Positions 1 to 11,172 of a stretch of 64,000 nucleotides of DNA are shown here, piece by piece (the stretch's first letter is position 1; the number at the start of each line of letters is the position of its first letter). Both the position numbers and the translations under genes were made by a program. Origin of the DNA: Callaeas wilsoni (Eukaryota > Chordata > Aves > Passeriformes > Callaeidae); NCBI GenBank assembly GCA_013398955.1, contig VWPU01008554.1, positions 124,939 through 188,938 of the forward strand, given 5' to 3'. The notes under the pieces were generated by a model, which did no database searches, was not told the origin of the DNA, and was given only the letters and a program-made list of their open reading frames with translations.

Positions 1-1790
1 TTCACACAAGCACACCAGGAAGAAAACCTATTGGAAAGTTAATGTTTTGTCCGGGAAAATCAATGACTCTTGAGCTGACATCTGATCTGTCAAAGTGAAC
101 CCATAACCAGCGCACACAGAAGAATTCCTAACTTTTCTGATCCATGACACTTGCCCATAAACCCCTGTAAGGCTGCTTACCCTACGGGCCATGAATAGAG
201 TTAAAAGGTGAATAGAAAGAGGGCCAAAAAAAGAATATTGTTAAATAAAAGGAATAAATGAATTTGTCAAAAATGTTTATTATAGGCAAGACAGCCTTAG
301 GAGCTCACAGAAACAAGAGAACGTGGCTGAAGCCAAATCAATGGTGTGTTATCCTGTGTGATAACTCCTCTCGCTTTTCACAGTTCTAGAGAATTGCTTC
401 GATTTCCTTGATCAAAATTCTCCTTCTGTCAGTGAAAGTAGCAAAACATGCATTGCTGAGTCCTTCAAGAGACAGCCTATTCCACCTGTGCTGCACATGC
501 ACTTACGCTACTCTCTTCTTTTAGCTTGAAACAATTGAAGCAGAAGGTTATCTACAAGGGAAATTACTTCTTGCTTTCTCAAATCTATGTCCGACTGCTC
601 ATGAGCACACATCTGCTGCCAGGCAAAGCCTGGGAAAGGGAAAGGGGCCATATACTCAGGTCTGTTTATCTGGCTTGTTGTCCAGCAGCCCCATGCTCCT
701 TGTCCTCAGTGTAGGATGCTTCACTCCTACATCCCATAGTGAACAGAGAACAAGATGGTATTTCTCATGCTGATTGTGAATTTCTCCTTGGAGCTTTATT
801 CTACACTAAGATGTTGGAAACCTGAATATAGCAGAGTAGTGCTGACTCATGCTGGAAGTCAGATTTTTAGATACAAGGAGTCAGTAAGACGAGATCTTGT
901 GCTTTTTTGACCCAGACTGCATGAGGCAGGAATGGAAATCTTGTAAAATAACCATGCTTGGGCATACAAAACAGATGGAAGACCTCTAAGGAACACAAAT
1001 CTTGAAGATATTCTAGGACTAGAATTTCTCTTCAGAGCACACACCCATGGATCTCAGCCCATTCTTATTCCAAGAGCTTTAACAGAAACCACCTTCTCCA
1101 AATCTAACATTAGATCCCTGCTTTCTTAATTACAGCCAGAGCAACAGATGCAAACGGGACAACACTGTCCTCTGCCAGAGACAGAAGTCACAGTCTCCCA
1201 GCTCCCATCTCCATATCTGAACCAAGAGTGCATTCCCTACTGTCCAAGTTTTCCACTTCATTTCCTCAACATTTAAGCTCATGTCAACCTACCCTTCTAC
1301 CACATATCTTTTCCTTTATCATTTCTATAGCTGCCCTTCAATTAGCTCATCTCTGTAAAACCTCACATTTCTGAGCCCCATTAGCCATTTGTTAATCTAT
1401 TTTTATTGTGTCAACTAAATAAATTATTTGCAGTAGAAAAACTTACACACTGAAAAAATAATTTTAAACCCAGAGTTATGAGACCACTTGTCACAAATAT
1501 TATATGAATATGGCTTGATTATTTTGCATGATCCTAAACTTCATGCACTTACTTTATTTCTGAAATGTTCAACCTCGAAAGCCGTTGCAAATACACTACA
1601 TTCCATTTCATCAAGCAGTTTCTTATCTGAATCATATGAGGGAGTTTCTTCAGTGGATGCTCATCACATACTACAGTGATAACAGCCAATAAACAGTTGC
1701 ATGTTGAAGTAAATATCCCACAGATATGACTTCATAATACAACAGCATGATTTTGTTTCGATGTGTCTGGTGTCATGTTTAGAGACTGAG

Positions 1791-1953
1791 ATGGGCTGCA
1801 CAGGGAGGTGCTGGAGTTACTGTCCCTGGAGCAGTTTAAGGAAAGACTGGATGTGGCACTCAGTGCCATGGTCTAGCCTATGGCAGTGTTTGGTCTCAGG
1901 GTGGACTCAATGATCTCAGAGGTCTTTTCCAATCTATTGCTTCTGTGATATTG
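1791..1953 (+). mobile_element. CR1 LINE fragment, 3' end
   Basis: The stretch reads through the familiar CR1 3' region in order: CTGGAG..CCCTGGAG, GATGTGGCACTCAGTGCC, ATGGTCTAG, then GTGGACTCAATGATCTCAGA and TCTTTTCCAATCTATTG, ending in a TTCTGTGATA-like tail. CR1 elements are 5'-truncated non-LTR retrotransposons abundant in birds and usually lack target-site duplications. Diverged and non-coding. Confidence 0.85.
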
Positions 1954-2065
1954 TCTGTTGTATACAAAGGAAGGTCACTGACGCACATCTTCTGCACTGC
2001 CTGCACTGCCAGCCAGGACTGATTTTCTGTGAATATCCTTTGACTAGCAAATGCAGGTGGAGGTG

Positions 2066-2180
2066 TCTGAGGAACTCAGTGCTCTGGTCTGGTTAACAAC
2101 GTGGGGGTTGCTCACAGGTTGGACTTGGTGATCTTAGAGGTCTTCTCCAACCTGCTGGATTTTGTGATTCTGTGTGATTC
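2066..2180 (+). mobile_element. CR1 LINE fragment, 3' end
   Basis: Contains the CR1 tail order AGGTTGGACTTGGTGATCTT, AGAGGTCTTCTCCAACCTG and a TTGTGATTCTGTGTGATTC end with the typical short repeated 3' terminus. Same orientation as the copy at 1791-1953 and about 110 bp from it, but a different subtype by sequence. Confidence 0.85.
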
Positions 2181-2262
2181 TTCCTTACAGCTAATAAAAG
2201 AAATATGGAAAAAATTTGATCTACTTGAGATTTTTCACAATGTGATAAGGAACAACTAACAA

Positions 2263-2306
2263 TTCCTTTTTTTTTTCCCTTTTTCTTTTTTTTTTTTTTT
2301 CTTCTT
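2263..2306. repeat. Pyrimidine tract
   Basis: Almost pure T with a few C for about 44 bases, just after the CR1 end at 2066-2180. Simple-sequence tract. Confidence 0.9.
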
Positions 2307-2790
2307 GACAAAAAGAAGAATGCTTTCCAGATCCTCTAAGATAAATTCTTGGGGAAGAACTGCTCATTATATATACCACTGACAGGGATCTTGTCCACCC
2401 ACACCCTTGCCCTGACTGTATGTCTAAGGGCACAGCTGTCTAATGCATAGTTGAACATTTCTGCCCCTTTTGTCTGGCCCTGTCCCCTCACCAAAGTCAA
2501 TGTAACATCAATTCAAAACACAGACAGTCCAAGTCAAGCCTGGAGTGCCTCTAACAGCACTGCTAGACATTTCATTGTGCCTTCTCTTATCTCAGCAGTT
2601 CTTTGGGATTACATATCTCCCACAGTGAATAAGAACACTTTTCCTCCTCAAAAGATGAAAAAAGATTCTAGACACTGGTAAGGTAGATGGACAAGAAGTC
2701 ATTTCTGCTTTGTGTAAGGCAGCAGCAGTTTTAGCACTGTTACAAATGAGATGGACGCAAACACTGTGCTGCCGGAGTTAAAGCTGAAAA

Positions 2791-2945
2791 TGAAGAAGGT
2801 GTAAAAAAAAGAAAGAAGAACAGAAAAAAATGCAGTAACCAAAAAATAAAAAGGATAAAAAGGAAGGAGAAAAGAACAAAGGAAAGGAGGTGGAAAGTAG
2901 GAATAGGGAAACAAACTAACATAAAATATAATAAAATAAAAAGCT
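2791..2945. repeat. A/G-rich low-complexity stretch
   Basis: About 150 bases of mostly A and G with few pyrimidines; open frames here are low-complexity artefacts. Confidence 0.8.
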
Positions 2946-5900
2946 GAAATGTTTCAGCTATTTCCAATCTACCATACTTTTTTTCCTAGCTCTTCTCTCT
3001 TCTATTCCAGTCTTATTTTTCTGTCTGATTGGCCCATCTGTTTTTGAAATGTTCTCCTGAGGGTAACTCTTCATCAGCTTTGGTTCTCCTAAGGACACTT
3101 TGCCACGCAAGGGATGCCTCAGCAGCTGCAACATTGCCAGCTGAGATCTTCCTGCAAAGTAAGAATGGCACCACAGACTGCTGAGAACCAGGGCAGGGAC
3201 TGCTTTGTCCCAAACCAAATCATCCCACACTCCAGTCAGAACTCAGCACATGAACACAGAGAGCACAGTGCATGCTGAGCACCGAGCAGAACAAAAGACT
3301 GATTCTGCTCCTGTTCTATAATAGAGTAAATTAGGAACACTCCAGTTGCATCAGCAACGTTGCAGTAACTTGGCGAGAATGTAACTGGACCTCTTGGCAC
3401 CAGAACCTGGTCATCAGTCACGGTCATAAGCCTCACCCCAGAAAGGGATCATTGAAGTCAGTGACAACCTTCATATGTGCAAAGATCTACATGTGTGAGT
3501 TCTGTTGAAGAACCAAAGCCAAAGGGCAGGTGTAAAAAATGAGAATTCCTGTTGAACTGGAAACCTCTCTTGGACATTTTTATGTGATCATAGCAGTGTT
3601 AGAGACAGCAAAGTCCCATATTCAGACAAAAAAGCCACTGTTGGTGCAAGCAGGGCAGGTTCCACATCCAAACAGCAAGAGCTGAGAATTTCTGCAATAT
3701 AGGGATGATGCATTGTTAAAGAGCAAACTTCAAGGTAGAATAAAGCACCGTTGTTCTGCTAAAGATTTTGCAATGCAAACCTGATTATCCCATGAGGCAG
3801 AGAACAGAAGTGCTTTGGAGAAGGGTGTTACAGGAATGTTAAAATATAAGTAATCATCAGTTAGTGTATTCTATCTATACTAATAGTGCTACCTAAAAAT
3901 GAGCCGTTAGGAGAAAGTGCATAATCATGTACTCAAGCACTTACAGGTGAATATAACCTGTGTACATGAAATGTGTTTTTTTCTAAAACCAATTTCCAAC
4001 CTCAAAAGACACCCTGGAAGTATGGTAATAACTTTGTGCCCTTCTAGTACCCAAGGTCCTCATTAACACATGCAGAAAAAATAGGTTTTTACATATTTTT
4101 GCACCGTCAGTTCTGAACAACGAACGCAGACTTGGGAGGGAAATGCCATCCTACCTGGCTTCTTATTCAGTAAGAGAACAGTCTGACTTCCAGCTGTACC
4201 CCTATCCTACATACTCTTTGGGAACCTGCAACACGTGCAGCCTCCCTGGGAGCAGCAACACCATGCTGCTTTAAGAGAGAAAAGCAACTGATTTACAGAA
4301 TCTTTCCTACACAGGACACTGTTTATGTCACGTGTCAGGTTCCCAAAGAGCCTACCAGTAAACTATGTAGAGTGTTCAACGTCTCTGCAAAGCCATATTA
4401 TACAGTTATCTTTCAGACTCAAACCAAAACATTAATCTGGGCCAAAAACAGAACCTTTCCCCCACTCAAAAGCTGGACACTTCAGACACAATGTGCAGCT
4501 GTAGTTAAACGTATTTTGCTGTGGTGCAGAATCCCAGTATCATTGAGAAATGCTCCCGTTTCAAGACACAACAAAATCCAATTTTTCAATCGAGTGAAGC
4601 ACAAAACTGGTCATTTTTTCTATCTTCCTTCTTGTATCTTGAGATGTGCAAATCTTTGCTGCCTCTATTTTCTTCCACTAGGAATACTTTCTAAATTATT
4701 AACATTCCTATTTGGTTTCATCTCTTTTATCATCAGATTTCACCAACCTAGCTCCACAAAGAGATCTCCAGGTCAGACAGCTTCTGTCAAAACTACTTGT
4801 AGAATTCGTGTCTAGAATTCCTATGTTAACATCATTTTGAACCACCAAATACATACTACAGCCATTTTAGCCATGTCATTTTTTCCTCTTTTCTTTTTAC
4901 AGAATGCAGCTGTGACAAGGTCAAGTTTCCTTTGAACTACAGGCTTTTCTCATTACTTTAGTCATTTCCAGTCTCACTGTTCACTTTTTGAAATCATCTA
5001 TACAACTTGGCAGATGAAGCTGCATCTGGATGAATTTTAAAAGTTCTTCATTACTGTTTCAAAACTCAGGTTACCTCACAGCACCAAAGGCTCAAATCAA
5101 ACTGGCATCCTACAATATCAGCATTTACAAACTTCCTTGAGAAAAATTTCACTTTATTAGGAGCTAAGTAGCCATTTTAAGGTGACTATATAGGCTCTTC
5201 ATTCTATAGCAAATGGAGAAAAGATGGAGGTATTGCTTTTTCCATCTAAAGACAAATCACCCTCCAGGAGAGCCACGCTCTTGATGCTGACTGCAGTTGA
5301 AAGATAAGTAACTAATACATACCAAGCATACATATTTTGCACAACTGATATGAAATAAAGTTAATCTTATCCCTAATGATCAATGTTGTTATGATCTCTA
5401 GCCACATTTTTTGTGTGTGTTCTATGGCATTTAGTATGACGTTTTCTTTATATGCTCTCTCGAGGAATTAAATCCTAACTCCACCAGAGCTCACTGCACT
5501 TCAGGAAGAACCAAACATCATCCTAGAGTACCAGCAAAAGATTCACACAGCCCAGAGAAATTGCACTATCACAAGGCTGCCTTCTGCAACACTTTACAAT
5601 ATGAAAAGACAAGGGAAACACTCAGAAGATAAACTGTTGCACAAACTGTGCTATTTATTCTACAAATATATACAGGAGACATTACAACCCCTATATATTT
5701 TTTTTAATATATATATCTATGTATGTACATTAAATGTTAATTAGTACTAGAGGTATTTCTCTAGGGGAACAGAAACACCTGTTTTCACACAAAGTAGGAG
5801 ATAACAGATGCAATCCTGGACCAAGTTGGTGAAAGGTACTCACTGCCATTCCCTGGGATATCTCACACAAACTGATCTCACAGTGAGAGTTGATGACATG

Positions 5901-6719
5901 AACCTCTGACTAAAGGACGGTGCAAAGAAGCTGGGCAGGAGATAAACCTGAAAGCAGGAGGCAGGGAAGGATGCCCTGGTACACCTCCAAGCAGCAGCTT
6001 TGCACCTGTGACTGCAGCATGAGCTCTACTGCTACAACTGCAACGATTTCAGCACAGAATCCATACAGATTTTGGTCATATGGTGACAGTAACAGACATC
6101 AGCTTTGGGCACGCAGTTTGTCTGTTGTCCCTGCTGAGCACCAACCGAGTTCTGTTTCTCCTGTTGGGGGCAACTCAGTCTAAGTACCATACGATGTGTG
6201 TCCTGGGCATGTGTGGGATGTTTGTCATCTATACACACAGCCAAACAGACTCCAGGGCTTGAACCATCTCTATTAGCTCATCAGCACGTATTAGAGTTTG
6301 GATGCTCCTTTGAATTCTCCTTTGCAAATGAAGTAAAATGAAAACAATTAAAGCCCGCACACAGCCAGAGGCTAGGGCATTCTCATCTCCTCTGGCTAAA
6401 CAGAAAATGAGTCGATTAATTTCCAGAATACTTGTGCATGAGCACAAATGCCAGAAATCTCTAGTTCCCCTTAGCAAGACTTCTTTTCATGTTTTTTAAT
6501 TTATTTACAAATCAAATATTCTTCAAGTGGGTATGTTTTACAGGATCCTCAAGAGTATTGTGAATGACAAACCAAAGGACTAGAACTCCTTACGTGATTA
6601 TATAATCCGAGAGTTGCAAACCACTGGGATTTTACTGTATAACCCTGACAAGGATAAAAAGCAGCCCTGCATTATTAATGCTAGCTCTGTTTTCCTTTTT
6701 TTTTAACTCAAGCAAAGGC

Positions 6720-6725
6720 ACTTAC
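6720..6725 (-). promoter_or_regulatory. GPR158: 5' splice donor of the GPR158 exon
   Basis: On the minus strand the exon end CAGA is followed by GTAAGT, the consensus donor hexamer. This fixes the exon's 3' edge and gives a phase-1 junction. Confidence 0.85.
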
Positions 6726-6828
6726 TCTGAAAGCTGTTCACTGAGAAGATGTTGGGATGATAGAATCCAGCCTTGCAAATACATTTGTAGGCTCCAAGCA
6801 CAAATCCAAGGCCTTTAATTGGCATGCA
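6726..6828 (-). CDS. GPR158: Internal exon of GPR158 (orphan class C GPCR, metabotropic glycine receptor), EGF-like linker segment
   Basis: The 103-bp exon encodes 34 full codons plus one base (enters in phase 0, leaves in phase 1). The peptide contains GLGFVLGAYKCICKAGFYHP, which I recognise from memory as the GPR158 ectodomain just before the first transmembrane helix. Cysteines at exon residues 1, 16 and 18 fit the EGF-like stalk between the Cache domain and the membrane. The second half (after FYHP) differs more from the human protein I recall, as expected for a linker. On the minus strand the exon is preceded by a long pyrimidine tract ending CACAG and followed by GTAAGT, both strong splice signals. 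GPR158 is a neuronal plasma-membrane receptor that binds glycine and scaffolds RGS7-Gbeta5. The paralogue GPR179 is the main alternative, but the match to GPR158 is closer as I recall it. No other GPR158 exon was found in the window. Confidence 0.9.
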
Positions 6829-6863
6829 CTGTGAGAAAGGAAAAAAAAAAGAAAAGTCATGCA
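6829..6863 (-). promoter_or_regulatory. GPR158: 3' splice acceptor of the GPR158 exon: branch-point candidate, polypyrimidine tract and AG
   Basis: Read on the minus strand, a CATGAC branch-point-like hexamer is followed by a T-rich tract containing a run of ten T, then CCTTTCTCACAG directly before the exon. This is a near-ideal acceptor and helps fix the exon start. Confidence 0.8.
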
Positions 6864-8221
6864 GATGATCACACAACTGTATGCTCAGATGTACATTCAG
6901 GCATAAAAACATTGCAAGATACTCTGTGCAGACTTCTAAGAACAAACAGGCACTCCTTCCAGACTGACAGTATTTTCTCAGCAGCTTTTCCTATAGTCAT
7001 ATATCACTCCAGTTTTTTGCCTTGGTGCTCATCTCCAACAAACAGCAAAGACAGCTATAATCAAGCCTGTCCTACTGAGAAACTGACCCAGTGACAAATT
7101 TGACTCTTGCACATTTGATCTAGGCAGGACATTAGACAGCTATGTTTTTTCCCTGAAGGGTTTCCAGCACTTTTTCCCAGTACAGCAGGTGGGTTTCAGA
7201 CAGCTGGAGCTCACACTACATGAGGAAGAACATGAACACCTGCAGCCAAGCCCCAACCTTCCACTGGCAGCACATGCTGGTGCCCCCACAACCACAGCAA
7301 AGCAGAGATAGCCCAGCTAAGAGAAAGAGAACAACTTCTTAGAGAAAATGGCTGCAGACATAAATCTGACCTGGGTGAAAGAGAAAACCTATGCCAAGAG
7401 GAGCCCCATACTTTTAAAATCTCTTGTAATTTTTTGAGGCAGCAATATGTGAAACAAGTTTTGTTTAAACTCGGCTTCATTCTTGCTTAGTTTTGACATC
7501 AGGTCAGCCACAGCAAATTTATTACCATGACAGAACATCTACTGTCAGACCATTTCTGTACATCAAATACACTTTGCCTAGTACAGAGGGAAGAAACAGT
7601 CCAGCAACATAAAGGTAAAAATACTCGTAAAATGATGATTCCCAATACAGTTTATTTCACTTCATCAGATGGAAGTAGACTATTAGACCAGATGTCTTTC
7701 CCATGAGTATAGGTGTACCTATAGTGTAGGTGTACCATGAATATGAACCAGACATTAGCAGTTCCTCAGTGACCAATTGAAAGATTTAACTACCATATTT
7801 TTCACTTGTTGTGACTGTCTGTGACTTTAGGATATGCTTCAGTATCTAACTGCCTGTGACTGGGAGGAAGATGCAGAGGACAGGGTTCAGTAAAAAGCAC
7901 CTGAGTATTAAAAAATCAAATGTACTCCAAGAGAGGACAGTCTGCACTGTAGACACTTCAGAAAAACCCAGGAAAAAAAAGTTAGGAGTTTCTTATTATC
8001 TCAAATTCCAGCTTTGTGACATAATTCTGCCTGATGTTAGGAAAGCCACTTTGCTTTTCCTTGCCTCAGTTCCCCAGATGGCATCATCTCTTCTCGCACC
8101 CTTTGCCAACCTGATGTCACTGCAGGCAGTGTGGGCCTGTGGGTGCTATTGGAAAACAACTAGTAAGTAGGAAACTGGTATGCAAGAACACTGAAAATTC
8201 ATTCAGCCTTTGTATAAATAT

Positions 8222-8238
8222 AAAAAAAAAAAAAAAAA
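8222..8238. repeat. A17 homopolymer
   Basis: Uninterrupted A run; no recognisable retrocopy precedes it. Confidence 0.9.
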
Positions 8239-10678
8239 GAGAAGGCCCCAAACTTTTTTTTTTCCCACACTTTATCTTCACCCTGCAGAAATGTGACTGT
8301 TGACAGGGTGGAGGACGGGAGAAATTGAAGTGGGATGAGTGCGTGTGCCAGTCCAATGACAGCCAAACCTCTTTATCCAAGCACAGAAAGGTAGTTAAAG
8401 TAGCAAAAAGACTTTTTCAGAGAAAAATTCTCTTCTGCATTCTGGCTTCTTGCTTTGTAAGATGAAGGTACATGCTGCTGTAGGAACCGCATTTCCTTTT
8501 TGAAAGAAGAAAAGAAGTAGCTCCTATTGTATTGTGTGAATGCTGCAGCACCCCAAGTACTGTATTCACAACCTTTTGCCACTGAGCAAATTCACAGAAT
8601 CACGGAATTGTTCATATCAAATATGCTACAGGTTCACAAATCTGTTTTGCATTAAAACAAATGCTTTACTGATGACCCTTTCACAAACATCTAATATTTA
8701 CACCAAATAAAAGTCTTTAACTTTTATTTTATTGTCACTGACCAATCTAGAACTTGAAAATGGACAAAGTACTTCAAATGCTGTTATATTTCATTGGTCT
8801 AGAACATTATCCTTGTTTCCAGAATTTGGCAGCTGTTAAAAACCATCCGTTAAATTGTTTCTTGCAGTCCACATAATCCCAGGCAAAGGTGTAATAGGGA
8901 TCAGAATATCATGTTGAAAGGTAGGATGGAGAGAAGGAGAGAAACAAGCCTAGACCCCTCTAGATGCAACTTCAAACTCTGAAATTCCACTGTGCTCAAC
9001 ATTGCATGGAAACAGAACTATTTACAGCCTGACTTTTTTAAAGAAACTGCAGCATCTAGGCAGGAAAAAACACTAAACACCATGTGGCCAAAAACGGGAA
9101 AAATACTTTCTCTGGAAATAAAAAATCTCACTCCTTTTAAAAAAGAGTTAACAGATAATATTTTATTAAGCAATAGTGGCAAATACTATGGTGAAAAAGG
9201 TAACAAATAAACTGTTTTCTGCTGTACAAAAGGAGTTTAGCAAACAAAGTCCAGACATAAATAAAATTATGTTTATTTACAGATAAAGGCTTTTCCTGGC
9301 TGTCTGCAGGTGAATCTACAGGATATATAGCAGGCACAAGCAAGCAGCTATTTCCCTGCCCCGACAAGTGGCACCTGGTTCCAGTGGCCGCAGTGGCTGA
9401 CTCTGAGCCCAAGCCTTGCAAAGCTCTTCTAGCTCGGCTCACAGAACTGGCCATGGGCTGCAGACCCTCAGGAGCACAGGAACTCAGTGACGCACAGCAG
9501 GCTGTGCACACACGGCCAGTAAAATATTAATCTGCTGCTAAGTTTCTTCAGATTTGATCCATATAGAACTCAGCATTGAAGAAAAGCAGATGTGTGAAAA
9601 ATATCTGCTTCCACATAAGCAAAAAAAAAAAAGGAAGCATAAAACTGACCTGGTTTCAAATTTCATTATAAATGTGAAAGCAAAGCTCTGGGAATAAACC
9701 CACCATATTCCTGAGTATTTTTGCCTCATCAGTAGTCATTATCTTTTAAAAAAATCATACTTTATTCAATTCATAATAGCAGCTACCTTAGGTTGGATCA
9801 GAAGCTCCATTTAGGCGTGTATCACACCTCCTACGTGCCCAGCAGCCAGCGTTGAGGCAAACAGGGAAAGATGCAGGTGGCTATTGAGTGATCCTTCACC
9901 GACATGCCCTCCAGGACATCACACTCCTAAATGGAATTTGTATCGCTTTAACTTCCAGCCATTAGTTCTTATAAATGGCTTGGTTACAATTAAGATCAGC
10001 TTCATCATCATGTTTGCTAAAGAGAGAGTAATAGGTGTCTGTAGAATTCACAGAGCCCATTTATTCCACCTGTCTGTTCCCTGGTACTATATTTTTAGTT
10101 TTACAGTATTAGTATAATGTAATGACTCTCAAGCTTTTTATAGTAAGCTTTAAATCATATGTTCAGCTCAAAAAAAATTAGATATGCCATGAATATTTAT
10201 GTTGAGATTATTTATAAACAAATAGCTCTTGAATCAACACAAGATTCTAACACATTTAAACACAACATCTAAACCAGTTTTTTAAATGTCTGTATTGTTA
10301 TAATTTTATGCTGCTGCTTGTAAAGGACAAAGTTGGTAAAATCTAACGCGATAAAGATTATCTCTGCTGGAAAGAAAACAAACCCTTCAAATAACCTGTG
10401 CAATTGCTTTGGAAGTCTGAGCCAAATCTTCTGGCACAAGAGAGACAAAGCCCTTCATCAGATGTGATTAGCCAGAAACCAAGTGACAAAGTATTCATCA
10501 GACACACAAAGCAGGTGAGACATCCAGAAAGGGGGAACAGGGCAAAAATAAACTAGTAGTTTAAGAGAAAGCACGTGGCATCATGTTCCGCATGTAATTT
10601 AGAAACTCAGATTAAGGACTAAACAAATCCATCCTGTGGCATTCTGGAGCAGAGGGGGTAAACTAGTAATTTTAAAAT

Positions 10679-10733
10679 TTAAGAAAAAAAAGAGATAAAA
10701 TGAAAAAAAAAGAGAAAGAAAATGAAAAAAAAA
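10679..10733. repeat. A-rich low-complexity stretch
   Basis: Runs of A broken by G and GAT, no pyrimidine-rich content. Confidence 0.85.
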
Positions 10734-11097
10734 TACTGAAAATGAAGTCAGCCTTGAGTTGGGTATTTCAAGTTTTTCAACAAGCAGCTTTCAAAATCTG
10801 TATTTCCACATGCATACAGCAATGAGAATGCCTCCCTTTTCTAAAGTCAACTCCTTGTTCAAAGGACGTAGTAAGAGCAATGTCATGATAGATAAAGCTT
10901 AACAAAGATAATACAAGTAAGCCCATGTTTCTCTGCTCTGCTTACGGGCAGCATGTAAGGGATTTCTAGAAAATGCAATGTACAGAGTAATCTTGCGCCT
11001 GGCACACAATAGCAGCTGGAGCAGGTTGGTGTCCTGCAAGACCCCAGGAACATTTTTCTGATCCTGTTTACCACTCAAGTCAAGCACTCTTACTCAT

Positions 11098-11172
11098 TAA
11101 AAACAAAACAAAACAAAAACCCCAAAACTCCCCAAAAAAACAACAAAAAACGAAACAAAACAAAAAAAAAGA
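11098..11172. repeat. A-rich stretch with CAAAA-type units
   Basis: Degenerate ACAAA/AACAAAA units and A runs over about 75 bases. Confidence 0.85.

Larger units (their letters stand above)
1..6719 (-). other. GPR158: GPR158 intron downstream of the recognised exon (partial)
   Basis: Placed in the gene because it lies 3' of the exon on the minus strand. It holds two CR1 3' ends (1791-1953 and 2066-2180), a pyrimidine tract (2263-2306), a purine-rich stretch (2791-2945) and a short AT-repeat patch near 5690-5725. I looked for the next exon (the one leading into the first transmembrane helix) and did not see it. Open frames here, including one without stops at about 4372-4815 that begins at GTG, look like chance frames. 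Confidence 0.65.

Noticed and set aside
3450..3485. Minus-strand HMKV-like string considered as part of a GPR158 exon
   Set aside because: It lies on the wrong side of the recognised exon for that part of the protein and the flanking residues do not match.
4372..4815. 444-bp open frame on the plus strand, the longest by codon count in its area
   Set aside because: It starts at GTG, has no recognisable domain, a composition typical of translated AT-rich intron, and no splice or promoter context; in a vertebrate intron this is best taken as chance.
8588..8615. CACAGAATCACGGAATTG, resembling the CR1 3' terminus
   Set aside because: Only about 20 bases match and the CR1 body does not follow, so it cannot be told from chance.
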